A DNA stretch of 13,147 nucleotides from Microbacteriaceae bacterium (GTDB lineage: Bacteria > Actinomycetota > Actinomycetes > Actinomycetales > Microbacteriaceae): assembly GCA_022701925.1 (NCBI GenBank), contig JAKONM010000244.1:1-13147 (forward strand), read 5' to 3'. This document shows positions 1-7,484 of the stretch, in pieces; the first letter of the stretch is position 1, and each line of letters starts with the position of its first letter. The notes below the pieces were generated by a model. It did no database searches and was not told where the DNA came from. It saw only the letters and a list, made by a program, of their open reading frames with translations. The position numbers were made by a program, and so were the translations under genes.

Positions 1-21
1 CAGGTAGTCGCTCAGATCCAT
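1..21 (-). CDS. N-terminus of a probable Wzz-type polysaccharide chain-length regulator (cut by window edge)
   Basis: Only the first seven codons are in the window, reading MDLSDYL. A good ribosome binding site (AGGAG) lies about six bases upstream of the ATG at 21. MDLSDYL/MELxDYL is a common opening of actinobacterial Wzz or tyrosine-kinase-fused chain-length regulators, which carry a transmembrane helix soon afterwards. It follows the O-antigen ligase-like gene on the same strand after about 100 bases, which fits a polysaccharide assembly operon. The call rests on a very short motif and on context; the start codon and Shine-Dalgarno sequence are seen directly, the family is inferred. Confidence 0.5.
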
Positions 22-124
22 CACCACTCCTGCGATCGGTCCGGTCGGTGGGCACGGGCCGCGCGATCGGTGCCGGTGCAGCGCCTGACCGCGGGTCTGA
101 ACGCGGCCCGGCGGCCACGGCACG

Positions 125-1531
125 CTACCACCCGAGGTGCCGTCCGCCCGGATGCCGTGTCGAGGGATCCCCCGCTCTGGCGAAGGCGACGGTCGTCGAC
201 ACCCCACCCGACCACGCCGTCTCGAGGTTCGGAGACGGAGACGGAGAGGTCGCCGGCGCCGCGGGCGCCGACGCGGGTCGCAGCGCTGCAGCAGCCAGCA
301 GCAGCGCGACCGGGATCCAGAAGTACCGGTTGTACAGACTTGGCGCGGTCATGGCGAAGACCAGCTCGGTCAGCGCGACGGCCAGTCCGATCGCCACCAG
401 CGGCTCGCGGCGACGTCGCAGCACGCCGGTGCCGAGGGGACGGAAGACGGCGATGGTGATGCCGACCAGCAGCAGGGCGCCGCCGCAGTAGAGCGCGGCG
501 ATGAAGAGGTTGTGCGCGGGGTAGATCCCGTCGACGATCGTGGAGTTCGGGTCGAGGCCCGCACCGACGACCGGGTTCTCGCCGATCTTCCGCAGTGCCT
601 CCGTGTACGTGCTGACTCGGCTGCCGGCGGTGTCGTAACGGGCGTCGGCGGAGTTGCCGGTGGTCTGCAGGATGCGCTGCAGGGGATTCAGCGCACCGGC
701 GGCGACCTGGATGCCGACCACCGCGGAGATGAAGGCTGCGGAGCCCAGGACCGCGAGCAGTGCGGCCCGGGGTCGAAGGACGCCGGTCAGCAGCAGCACG
801 AGCGCGCCGACGACGGTGCTGATGAGCCCGGAGACGCTGCCGGACAGCAGGAGACCGAAGGCGGAGCCGATCAGGGCAAGCAGGGGGATGACGCGGGCGC
901 GCCGGTCGGCGGAGACCAGCAGCGCCAGCGCGAGCACCACGCCGGCGCAGCACACTCCCCCGGTGTCGGACACGTTCTGCGTGAAGCCGGCGAAGCGGCC
1001 GGCGTCGGTGATGGCCGTGCCGGGGATCGCGTTGCTGCCGAAGACGAACTGCACGATCGTGCCGGCACCGCAGATGCCGCAGCCGACGGCGAAGGCGGTG
1101 AGTGCTCGCCGCACCAGTTCGGGGCGCGGCAGCAGGATCTTCGCGATCCAGGGCAGCACCAGGATCACCAGCACCAGTCGCGCGACGACGGCCAGCGTCG
1201 AGCCGGCGGACTGCGCCCGCAGGCCGGACAGCGCGCCTCCCCCGACGATCGTGGAGAAGATCAGGAGGGCTGCGATCGGCAGCTCGTGACGCCTGCCCCA
1301 GGTGCACGTCGCGGCGACGGCGAACAGGGTGACCCCGACGGTGAGCACCAGCACGATGTCACCGGCCGTGTAGTCGCCCACCCGGGCGACCAGCAGGGAC
1401 GACAGCACCAGCACGGCGTAGAGCCCGCATCGCCCGGCGCGCATCAGCACGTCGTCATGAGGGGCCCGGGGCAGGAGCACGCCCTCCGCCATGACCCCTT
1501 GAGCGTCAGCAGACGATGGCGCCGACGCCAT
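125..1531 (-). CDS. O-antigen ligase / polysaccharide polymerase-like membrane protein
   Basis: A 468-residue multi-pass membrane protein with about ten hydrophobic segments between residues 30 and 415. It has features of the O-antigen ligase / Wzy_C family: a GRFAGFTQN segment near 178-186, a GSVSG loop at 231-235, and a long extracytoplasmic loop with Arg305 and a PAHNLF motif at 338-343, where the conserved His is expected. Members join or polymerise lipid-linked oligosaccharides outside the membrane. The ATG at 1531 is chosen because it overlaps the stop of the preceding gene by one base (TGATG), implying translational coupling; a longer reading to 1750 would run through that gene. The last 50 residues are Ser/Pro/Ala/Gly-rich and look disordered. 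Whether it is a ligase or a polymerase cannot be told from sequence. Confidence 0.88.
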   Translation of the reverse strand: MASAPSSADAQGVMAEGVLLPRAPHDDVLMRAGRCGLYAVLVLSSLLVARVGDYTAGDIVLVLTVGVTLFAVAATCTWGRRHELPIAALLIFSTIVGGGALSGLRAQSAGSTLAVVARLVLVILVLPWIAKILLPRPELVRRALTAFAVGCGICGAGTIVQFVFGSNAIPGTAITDAGRFAGFTQNVSDTGGVCCAGVVLALALLVSADRRARVIPLLALIGSAFGLLLSGSVSGLISTVVGALVLLLTGVLRPRAALLAVLGSAAFISAVVGIQVAAGALNPLQRILQTTGNSADARYDTAGSRVSTYTEALRKIGENPVVGAGLDPNSTIVDGIYPAHNLFIAALYCGGALLLVGITIAVFRPLGTGVLRRRREPLVAIGLAVALTELVFAMTAPSLYNRYFWIPVALLLAAAALRPASAPAAPATSPSPSPNLETAWSGGVSTTVAFARAGDPSTRHPGGRHLGW

Positions 1532-2286
1532 CAGGAGAACTCCCGCTGAACCACCTGGGTCATGAGCACGCCGAGCTGTCGCTGCCCTGCAGCGGTCGGC
1601 TGATTCGTCTCCGCGTCCCACTGCGAGGACGAGCCGGCCAGCCAACGGCTCCCGATGGGGTCGACCCAGGTGGCGTCCGCGACGCCGGCGGCGGTCCGCA
1701 GCGCGTCCCGCACCGCCAGCACGTCGGCCGGGGGGTCCGCCGTCGGCCATACCGGCCCGACGACGACGACTCGAGCCTGGGGAGCGATCTCCTTCACGTC
1801 GGCGTACGCGGTGGTCGCGGCCTTGCTGATGGTGGTCCTCGCCCTGCCCCGGTCTGCAGCGCCGCCGACGAAGACGGCCAGCGAGGTGGTGTCCGAGATC
1901 CGGCCAGCCCGTGTGACGAAGGTCGACCCGTTGGGATCGTCGTCGAACCCGCGGATCGTGTACCCGCTGCTCGGATAGATGAACGGCGACAGCCGCACGC
2001 TGACACGCTGCGGGACGATCGAGATCCAGGAGGGCGGGCCCTCCTGCTCGGCGTCAGATCCCGGCTGCGCCCCGGCCAGCTCGTCGGAGATCACGCTGAC
2101 GAGCCTCGGCTGCGGACTCGAGAGCGGAGGCGGGCTGTAGCTCGCTGCTTCGGCTCCGGCCTGACGCTCCGCACCGCGGTCGCGCTGCACCAGGTCGAGA
2201 CCGACGAACAGGCAGAGCACCACGACGACCGCGATCCCGACGGCTTTCAGCACGAGCGGCGCATCTCGTAGACCGCGAGAGGCCAT
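1531..2286 (-). CDS. Membrane-anchored SGNH/GDSL-hydrolase-like protein, catalytic residues apparently lost
   Basis: A 251-residue protein with one N-terminal transmembrane helix (about 12-31), a Pro/Ser-rich linker (45-60) and an SGNH-like domain. The block I region reads VISDELAG (65-72) where active relatives have V-G-D-S; block III reads VGGAAD (140-145) instead of GGxND; the block V region reads ETNQPTAAG (226-234) where DxxHPTxxGH is expected. The segments ARVVVVGPVWP and WVDPIG still match the fold well. So the Ser, Asn, Asp and His positions appear as Glu69, Ala144, Glu226 and Gln229. In polysaccharide loci such enzymes usually add or remove acetyl groups; this copy may be a non-catalytic version. 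A GAGGGGAG ribosome binding site lies about seven bases before the ATG at 2286. It is coupled to the downstream ligase-like gene. Confidence 0.75.
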   Translation of the reverse strand: MASRGLRDAPLVLKAVGIAVVVVLCLFVGLDLVQRDRGAERQAGAEAASYSPPPLSSPQPRLVSVISDELAGAQPGSDAEQEGPPSWISIVPQRVSVRLSPFIYPSSGYTIRGFDDDPNGSTFVTRAGRISDTTSLAVFVGGAADRGRARTTISKAATTAYADVKEIAPQARVVVVGPVWPTADPPADVLAVRDALRTAAGVADATWVDPIGSRWLAGSSSQWDAETNQPTAAGQRQLGVLMTQVVQREFS

Positions 2287-2536
2287 CTGTCAGCTCCCCT
2301 CGGCCAGATGCTCGGCGTGGAGCAGCGTTGACAGACGAGTCCGCACCGTACCAGCCAGCGACTGCTTCCACCGGGTTCCGCGCCGAGGACCATCCTCTGG
2401 TCGCGATCCACGGCCGGCCCAGTCAGTATCTCAACGGCCCACGAGGTGGTCCAGCACTTCCAGTGGTTGCAGCTCGCTCTCCATGTGGAGCACTTCTACG
2501 GCTGCGGGAGGCAGCACTGTCCGCCGGCGCGCTCGA

Positions 2537-2583
2537 AGGCGTCGCCGACGCTGGGTCTCGGTGGCGCGCCGCCGGCGACGCCT
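2537..2583. repeat. 11-bp inverted repeat in the gap upstream of the SGNH-like gene
   Basis: The arms AGGCGTCGCCG (2537-2547) and CGGCGACGCCT (2573-2583) are perfect complements, separated by 25 bases that include the palindrome GGCGCGCC. It could be a transcript hairpin or a regulator site. There is no T-run, so a classical terminator is not supported. Confidence 0.4.
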
Positions 2584-2687
2584 GCGTGACCAGCGGGCGC
2601 GGTGCGCTCTGACACCAGCTCGACGGCCCCAGATCCTTCACGACCGGGCCGGATCGATGACTTGCTCGCTTGCCGCACGACCAAGAT

Positions 2688-2703
2688 CCCGGCGCCGGCC
2701 GGG
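2688..2703 (-). terminator. Weak hairpin directly after UDP-glucose dehydrogenase
   Basis: A perfect 6-bp GC stem (CCCGGC / GCCGGG) with a 4-base loop begins within a few bases of the dehydrogenase stop codon at 2707-2709. No T-run follows on the minus strand, so termination here is uncertain. Confidence 0.25.
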
Positions 2704-2706
2704 GGG

Positions 2707-4020
2707 CTAGGGCCGGCCCATCCCGATGTAGGTCCAGCCCGCGGCCCGCCACCGGTCGGGGTCGAGCACGTTGCGCCCGTCGATGATCAGCGGGGTGCGC
2801 ACCTGCTCCTTGAGCGCCACGGGGTCGAGGTCCCGGTACTCCTTCCACTCCGTCACCAGCACCACGCAGTCCGCGCCGTGCAGCGCGTCGGCGGTGTCGG
2901 TCGCGAAGCCGAGCTGGGGCTGCAGTCGGATCGAGTTCGGGATCGCTTCCGGGTCGGTCGCGATCACGTGCGCACCGCGGCCGTTCAGCTGCACCGCCAC
3001 GTCGAGCGCCGGGCTGTCGCGCACGTCGTCGCTGTCCGGCTTGAAGGCCAGCCCCAGCACCGTGACCTTCTTCTGGAACACCTGTCCGCCCAGCGCCTCG
3101 ACCACCATGTCGACCATCCGCTGCCGACGGCGCATGTTGATCGCGTCGATCTCCTTGAGGAAGGCGACCGATTCGCCGCGGCCCAGCTCCTCCGCCCGCG
3201 CGGTGAACGCCCGGATGTCCTTCGGCAGGCACCCGCCGCCGAACCCGATGCCGGCGTTCAGGAAGCGGCGTCCGATGCGGGCGTCGTAGCCGATCGCGTC
3301 GGCCAGCTTGGTGACGTCCGCGTCGGCGACCTCCGCGATCTCCGCCATGGCGTTGATGAAGCTGATCTTCGTCGCCAGGAAGGCGTTGGCGGCCACCTTC
3401 ACCAGCTCAGCGGTCTGGTAGTCCGCCGTCACGCACGGCGTCCCGGTGCTCAGCGCCGTCGCGTAGACCTCGTCCAGCAGCGACTTCGCCCGCTCCCCCG
3501 CCGCGCCGTCGGGCAGCCCGTAGACCAGGCGGTCGGGGGCGATCGTGTCCTTCACCGCGAAGCCCTCGCGGAGGAACTCCGGGTTCCAGGCGAGCATGGC
3601 GCCGCTGCCCGAGGCGGCGATCTTCTCCGCCAGGCGAGCAGCCGTCCCGACGGGCACGGTCGACTTGCCGACGACCAGGTCGCCCTCACGCAGGTGCGGG
3701 ATGAGGGCGTCGATCGCCGCGTCGACGTAGGCGAGGTCGGCCGAGTTCGAGTTGCGCGCCTGCGGGGTGCCGACGGCGACGAAGTGCACCCGAGCGCCTG
3801 CGACCCGGGCCATGGACGTCGTGAACGCCAGCCGACCCGTCGCGCCCGCGGACCGGAGGATGTCGGGCAGCCCCGGCTCGAAGAACGGAGCACGGCCGTC
3901 GGACAGCGCCTCCACCTTCGCCGGATCGACGTCGACGCCGACCACGTCGTGGCCGAGCTCCGCCATGGCGGCCGAGTGGACCGCCCCCAGGTACCCGCAG
4001 CCGATCACCGAGATGCGCAT
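2707..4020 (-). CDS. ugd: UDP-glucose 6-dehydrogenase
   Basis: A 437-residue cytoplasmic enzyme that oxidises UDP-glucose to UDP-glucuronate with two NAD+, supplying precursor for acidic exopolysaccharide. The N-terminal Rossmann domain has GCGYLG at 7-12 and STVPVGT at 120-126; the central domain has NPEFLREG at 146-153, NAFLATK at 212-218 (Lys218) and the catalytic cysteine Cys264 in GFGGGCLPKD; the C-terminal domain carries GLAFKPDSDDVRDSP (323-337), typical of the UDP-binding part. Length and motifs are complete. The ATG at 4020 has an AGGAA site about five bases upstream. It is separated from the neighbouring lasso-type cyclase gene by 163 bases containing a strong hairpin, so it probably has its own promoter and belongs to the polysaccharide locus. 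Confidence 0.96.
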   Translation of the reverse strand: MRISVIGCGYLGAVHSAAMAELGHDVVGVDVDPAKVEALSDGRAPFFEPGLPDILRSAGATGRLAFTTSMARVAGARVHFVAVGTPQARNSNSADLAYVDAAIDALIPHLREGDLVVGKSTVPVGTAARLAEKIAASGSGAMLAWNPEFLREGFAVKDTIAPDRLVYGLPDGAAGERAKSLLDEVYATALSTGTPCVTADYQTAELVKVAANAFLATKISFINAMAEIAEVADADVTKLADAIGYDARIGRRFLNAGIGFGGGCLPKDIRAFTARAEELGRGESVAFLKEIDAINMRRRQRMVDMVVEALGGQVFQKKVTVLGLAFKPDSDDVRDSPALDVAVQLNGRGAHVIATDPEAIPNSIRLQPQLGFATDTADALHGADCVVLVTEWKEYRDLDPVALKEQVRTPLIIDGRNVLDPDRWRAAGWTYIGMGRP

Positions 4021-4118
4021 GGACGTTCCTAACGAGGTCGCAGAAGGAGCACGGCACGACGGCGGGACCGCTCAGGGGTCCATCGAATCAGAAGCCCGGA
4101 TGCTGAGCCAGACGAGCC

Positions 4119-4157
4119 GCCGAGCGACGGCCGGCGCGCACGGGCCGTCCGCTCGGT
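4119..4157 (-). terminator. Long GC-rich hairpin after the cyclase gene
   Basis: CGAGCGACGGCC (4121-4132) pairs with GGCCGT-C-CGCTCG (4143-4155) around a 10-base loop, with one bulged C; C4120-G4156 and a G-T pair extend the stem. It begins about 28 bases after the cyclase stop codon on the minus strand. No T-run follows, as is common for actinobacterial terminators. It likely ends the kinase-to-cyclase transcript. Confidence 0.55.
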
Positions 4158-4183
4158 CGGTGCAGCGGAGGCCGTCGAGCCGT

Positions 4184-5380
4184 TCAGGCCCCGCGGTCGT
4201 CCGCCAGCCAGCACGCCTGCAGCAGCAGCGCGGTCAGGAAGGGCGGCCGAGGATCGCGCCACGCCGCCGCCAGGGCGCCGAGGTCGAGCAGCGGGCCGAG
4301 GGCGGGGTCCGCTCCCAGCACGGCCTCGACGTCGATCGCGCCGCCGAACTCGAGCGACTCCCGCGACCAGTAGCCGCCGTCGAACGTCGCCTTCGTCGTC
4401 CGCTCGATCACGGCCGAGGGCAGCAGGTCGCCCGCGATGAGCCGCATCGCCCGCGTGCGGCCGCCGAGGCCCAGCCGGCCTCCGGCGCGTGCGGCCGCAG
4501 CAACGACCCGCGGCTCCAGGAACGGGTGCCGGATGCGGGCGCGCCGCTCGTCGGCGAGCAGATCCTGGCCCGCCCGCATGGCGGCGAAGGACCGGGCGAC
4601 GAGCGCCCGCAGCGCGGAGGCGTCCCAGGGCTGCCCCGGCCGTCCCCGGTCGTCGACGACGGCGGCCGCGAAGCGCTGCTGCCCCTCGCCCGACAGCCAC
4701 GGCAGACGGAGCACGTAGCGCGCCCGTCGCGCGTCGTAGGCGCGAGGCGCGAGGCGCGAGGCGGCGAGCCGCAGGACGTCCCGCGGTCGAGGGACCGCAC
4801 GGCCCGCCAGCACGAGGGACGACCGCGACGGCGCGCTGTCGTCGAACAGCTCGTCGCCGCCTCCGCCGGTCAGCAGCGTCATCCCAGCGCACTCCTGGAG
4901 CATGCGGGCGTGGCTGAAGCCGTTGGCCGGCCACAGCAGGCCGTGCGCTCGCAGCGCGCCCGTCGCCGTCTCCCCCAGCAGGTCCAGCTCGTCGTGCACC
5001 TCGAGCACGATCCGCTCGCGCAGACCGAGGTGCTGCAGGACCAGGTCCTGCCAGTCGGCCTCGTCGGACGCGGGCTCGTCCGGGTACACCAGCGTCACCG
5101 GTAGCGGCGGCCGCCACCCTCCGGCAGCGGCGACGTGCGCAGCCACTGCGAGCACCGCGGAGCTGTCCCGACCACCGGAGAAGCTGACGGCGACCGGCCC
5201 GCATTCGAATGCGTCCCGCACCGCACCCTCCACGGCCTGCCGCAGCGTCTCGGTGCCCTGCGGCACCCGGGGACGCTCAGGGAGGCCGCCCCACACGAGT
5301 CCGGTCGCGAGGTCGAGCGGCGTCAGCGGGAAGGGCGCGCGGGCGCCGACCTCACTCGGCGACAAGCAGGCCCCGCGCAC
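4184..5380 (-). CDS. Asparagine-synthetase-like macrolactam synthetase (lasso C protein)
   Basis: A 398-residue protein with the ATP-pyrophosphatase domain of asparagine synthetase: the PP-loop SFSGGRDSS at 66-74 and LLTGGGGDELF at 169-179. In lasso-peptide pathways this type activates an Asp/Glu side chain by adenylation, and the new N-terminal amine attacks it to close the ring. The usual N-terminal glutaminase (Ntn) domain of about 200 residues, with Cys at position 2, is missing; the protein starts just before the synthetase domain (LTPLDLATG at 19-27). That suits a reaction needing no ammonia. The GTG at 5380 overlaps the B1 gene by 29 bases; a TTG at 5365, preceded by a GGGG run, is another possible start. 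It is the last gene of the kinase-nucleotidyltransferase-B1-C operon. Confidence 0.85.
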   Translation of the reverse strand: MRGACLSPSEVGARAPFPLTPLDLATGLVWGGLPERPRVPQGTETLRQAVEGAVRDAFECGPVAVSFSGGRDSSAVLAVAAHVAAAGGWRPPLPVTLVYPDEPASDEADWQDLVLQHLGLRERIVLEVHDELDLLGETATGALRAHGLLWPANGFSHARMLQECAGMTLLTGGGGDELFDDSAPSRSSLVLAGRAVPRPRDVLRLAASRLAPRAYDARRARYVLRLPWLSGEGQQRFAAAVVDDRGRPGQPWDASALRALVARSFAAMRAGQDLLADERRARIRHPFLEPRVVAAAARAGGRLGLGGRTRAMRLIAGDLLPSAVIERTTKATFDGGYWSRESLEFGGAIDVEAVLGADPALGPLLDLGALAAAWRDPRPPFLTALLLQACWLADDRGA

Positions 5381-5615
5381 GCAGGTCGTCGAGGAAGCGG
5401 TCCACGTCCGTGTCGGCGGTCGCCTGATCGACGGCGAACCGTTCGACCAGCACGGCCGCGAGCCGCTCGCGGGCGACGGGAGCGGCCATCTCCGCCCACA
5501 GCGCCGCCCCGGAGGCGTTGACCGACTGGTACTCGGACGTCGCGAGGTCGAGGTAGACGACCTCGTCGTCGACCTGCTGCCAGACGACCGCGTCCTGCTT
5601 CACCGCGTAGCGCAT
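5352..5615 (-). CDS. PqqD-like RiPP recognition protein (lasso B1)
   Basis: An 87-residue protein with the PqqD/RRE fold pattern: a beta-rich N-terminal half with DDEVVYLDLATSEYQSVNASG (about 16-36, opening the motif usually written as vdxexvlld...lNxtgaxiW) followed by ALW and helices to the end. Such proteins bind the precursor leader and deliver it to the B2 peptidase. The start is the ATG at 5615, where the family pattern begins; its ribosome binding site is weak (GGCAGG about ten bases away). It begins 34 bases after the nucleotidyltransferase stop and overlaps the cyclase start, so it lies in the same operon. The length agrees with stand-alone actinobacterial B1 proteins. Confidence 0.85.
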   Translation of the reverse strand: MRYAVKQDAVVWQQVDDEVVYLDLATSEYQSVNASGAALWAEMAAPVARERLAAVLVERFAVDQATADTDVDRFLDDLRARGLLVAE

Positions 5616-5649
5616 GGGGCACAGCCTGCCCTGCCCGGCGGTGCACCGC

Positions 5650-6546
5650 TCAGGACGGATCCCCTCCGGGCCGCCGCCGTCCCCTGGCGACCGCGGCCGC
5701 CGCACCGAGCAGCTGCACCACCGCCACGGGCAGACGGGCCGCGGCGGCCAGTCGGAGGCGGAGGACGCGGCGTCGCGGAACAACGGGGTCCTCGACCCCG
5801 AGGAGCACCCGCAGAGGCGTCCTCCGCTCCACGGCGGCGACGAGGGCGAGCGCCTCGCTGCGAGCTCCTCGGGCCTGCAGCACGGAGCCCACGGTGGCCG
5901 ACCTCCGGATCGGCAGCTCCGCCAGCAGCGCGCGGCCCGCGGGGTCGCGGTCGAGGCCGGCGGTGAAGGCCGGGCCGGCGCCCAGACCCTCGGCGAGCGC
6001 TGCCGCGCCCTCCCAGACCGTTCGCGGCGCCTGGTCGATCGCCGCCGCCAGGTCCGCGAGCGCCTTCGGCCCCGAAGCCCGCTGCGCGGCGTGGAGCACC
6101 ACGTGCAGCGCCCGCGCGCGCTCGTCCATCACCTGCACGGCGCGTCCGTGCAGCACGAACTCCTCGGCCGCCGCGGCGAACCCGTGCCACGCCTCGGACC
6201 AGCGGGCGCTCGGAACGCCCATCAGCCCGACGTGGAGGTCCACGACGCCCTCCGGCCCGCCCCATGCCCGCTCGCACGGCGGACGGTACAGACCGAGGAC
6301 CTCGGCGTGCAGGTCGCGGAGCCCCAGGCCCCGCAGCACGCCCGCGGCGGCGGCATCGTGATCGGGCGCGACCAGCAGGTCGACGTCCGTGTAGGGGTGC
6401 CCGCCCGTGTCCGCGTAGAGCCAGGAGCGGGTGACCGGCCCCTTCATCAGCAGGACCGGGACTCCCGCCGCCTCGAGCGCGGCGATGACGCGCAGCGCGA
6501 GGGCGTCGAGGGCGAGCTCGGCGAGGACGGACGTCGACGCCCTCAT
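5650..6546 (-). CDS. Nucleotidyltransferase-family protein (NTP_transf_5-like), lasso tailoring candidate
   Basis: A 298-residue protein with the signature of the NTP_transf_5 group: LLMKGPVTRSWLY (32-44), then HPYTDVDLLV (50-59) with the metal-binding pair Asp54/Asp56, and VDLHVGL (102-108). Homologues occur in lasso clusters that also carry an HprK-like kinase; in the pseudomycoidin pathway the corresponding protein is reported to be needed for adding hexose units onto the phosphorylated peptide end. By analogy it may modify the product here, but its substrate is not shown by the sequence. Its ATG overlaps the kinase stop (ATGA), so the two are translationally coupled. The C-terminal 90 residues are Arg/Ala-rich with a hydrophobic stretch, perhaps membrane-associated. 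Confidence 0.75.
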   Translation of the reverse strand: MRASTSVLAELALDALALRVIAALEAAGVPVLLMKGPVTRSWLYADTGGHPYTDVDLLVAPDHDAAAAGVLRGLGLRDLHAEVLGLYRPPCERAWGGPEGVVDLHVGLMGVPSARWSEAWHGFAAAAEEFVLHGRAVQVMDERARALHVVLHAAQRASGPKALADLAAAIDQAPRTVWEGAAALAEGLGAGPAFTAGLDRDPAGRALLAELPIRRSATVGSVLQARGARSEALALVAAVERRTPLRVLLGVEDPVVPRRRVLRLRLAAAARLPVAVVQLLGAAAAVARGRRRPGGDPS

Positions 6547-7367
6547 CGCGGGACCGCCCGGTCGAGCCCGGCCCGCATCACCGCGACCGCGTCCGGCAGC
6601 GCCGCGAAGTCCTTCGGCCTGGTCCAGCGCAGCACGGGCAGCCCGGCGAGCGCGAGCAGTCCCGCCTCTCCGCCCTCCGGGGCGAGGTAGGCGCGGTGCC
6701 GCACCACCTCCTCGATCCGCTGCCGCGGGGCCACGGGCGCGATCTCGCTGCGCTCACCCCAGGCCGGCAGCAGGAACCCGGCGAACCGATGGGTCGCGGG
6801 CGGCGGCGGCAGCCACAGCCGCCACCGCTCCCGTCCGGGCAGCGGCGTGTCCCGCTCGCCGACGCCCAGGTGCTCCGCCGTGGGCCGCCGGAGGTCGAGG
6901 CAGCCGGGACCGGACAGCGAGGTCAGGCCGTCGAGCACCACCAGGTCGTCCGACGTGACGACGTCGCCGTTCTGGGAGAGCCAGGCCAGGGTGCTGGTCT
7001 TGCCCGCGTGCTTCTCGCCGAGCACCGCCCAGGCCCTCCCGTCGTGCACAAAGGCGCCCGCGTGGAAGGTGGCGGACCCCCGCCGGTGGGCGACGACCGT
7101 GGCGACGAAGGAGAGCCACGGGTGCAGGATCGCGGAGACGGACGGCTCGGGCAGTCCCGAGACCACGGCCGACCGGGACTCCGGGTCCAAGGACACCGCA
7201 CCGCCGTCGGGCAGGGGGTACCGCTCGACCTCCGGACCCTCGAGAGACTTCTCTGACCAGGTGATCGACCAGACCGGCCAGGCGGCCGGCGCGATCGGGA
7301 GCGAGGGGTGGTCCGCCGCGGCGCCGGCGAGTCCGATGCCGTACGCGCCCCTCCTGACCTCATCCAT
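6543..7367 (-). CDS. HprK-like kinase of a lasso-peptide cluster
   Basis: A 274-residue protein related to HPr kinase. HAGAFV at 102-107 precedes the P-loop GEKHAGKT at 117-124, followed by TSDDLVVLDG (138-147), the pattern seen in the kinase core. In the paeninodin family such kinases phosphorylate the hydroxyl of the C-terminal Ser of the precursor. The ATG at 7367 is chosen because a GAGGTG ribosome binding site lies seven bases upstream; a longer reading to 7448 would run into the divergent promoter region and has no such site. It is the first gene of the leftward operon and faces the precursor gene across 117 bases. The N-terminal 90 residues are poorly conserved in this family. A role in peptide phosphorylation is inferred from context. 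Confidence 0.75.
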   Translation of the reverse strand: MDEVRRGAYGIGLAGAAADHPSLPIAPAAWPVWSITWSEKSLEGPEVERYPLPDGGAVSLDPESRSAVVSGLPEPSVSAILHPWLSFVATVVAHRRGSATFHAGAFVHDGRAWAVLGEKHAGKTSTLAWLSQNGDVVTSDDLVVLDGLTSLSGPGCLDLRRPTAEHLGVGERDTPLPGRERWRLWLPPPPATHRFAGFLLPAWGERSEIAPVAPRQRIEEVVRHRAYLAPEGGEAGLLALAGLPVLRWTRPKDFAALPDAVAVMRAGLDRAVPR

Positions 7368-7414
7368 CCGCGAGCACCTCGATCCGGGGGTCGTGCGGCG
7401 ATCCGCGCAGACGG

Positions 7415-7443
7415 TTGACATCCGGTCCCGTTCACGTTGTCCT
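7415..7443 (+). promoter_or_regulatory. Candidate promoter of the precursor gene
   Basis: A perfect -35 hexamer TTGACA (7415-7420) is followed after 17 bases by TGTCCT (7438-7443), a weak -10. The ATG of the precursor lies 42 bases downstream. An 8-bp direct repeat CGGTCCCG (7423-7430 and 7448-7455, period 25) and TGACA/TGTCA arms (7416-7420, 7443-7447) overlap it and could bind a regulator. The leftward operon must also start in this 117-bp region, but no clear minus-strand hexamers were seen. Confidence 0.45.
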
Positions 7444-7484
7444 GTCACGGTCCCGGCTCGATCCTCCCCCGTCAGGAGCTCCTC

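Larger units (their letters stand above)
2287..2706. other. 420-nt stretch without a convincing gene
   Basis: This gap lies between the UDP-glucose dehydrogenase stop and the start of the SGNH-like gene, both on the minus strand. Reading frames crossing it have no ribosome binding site or recognisable protein pattern. It contains an inverted repeat (AGGCGTCGCCG at 2537-2547 and its complement at 2573-2583) and a small hairpin against the dehydrogenase stop codon. The promoter for the polysaccharide genes at 1-2286 probably lies in its left part, but no clear -35/-10 pair was found. Confidence 0.6.

Noticed and set aside
137..1549. Long plus-strand frame rich in Arg, Gly, Gln and Asp
   Set aside because: Antisense of the ligase-like membrane protein; composition typical of a GC-rich shadow frame.
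2328..2612. Possible 94-residue protein in the gap upstream of the SGNH-like gene
   Set aside because: No ribosome binding site, no recognisable pattern, and it opposes all neighbours.
2602..4032. Plus-strand frame of 476 codons opposite the dehydrogenase
   Set aside because: The minus strand here carries every motif of UDP-glucose dehydrogenase; the plus frame is a shadow.
4740..4760. Short direct repeat of GCGAGGC in the cyclase gene
   Set aside because: A three-copy, 8-9 bp repeat within coding sequence encoding Arg/Ala/Ser; ordinary in GC-rich DNA.
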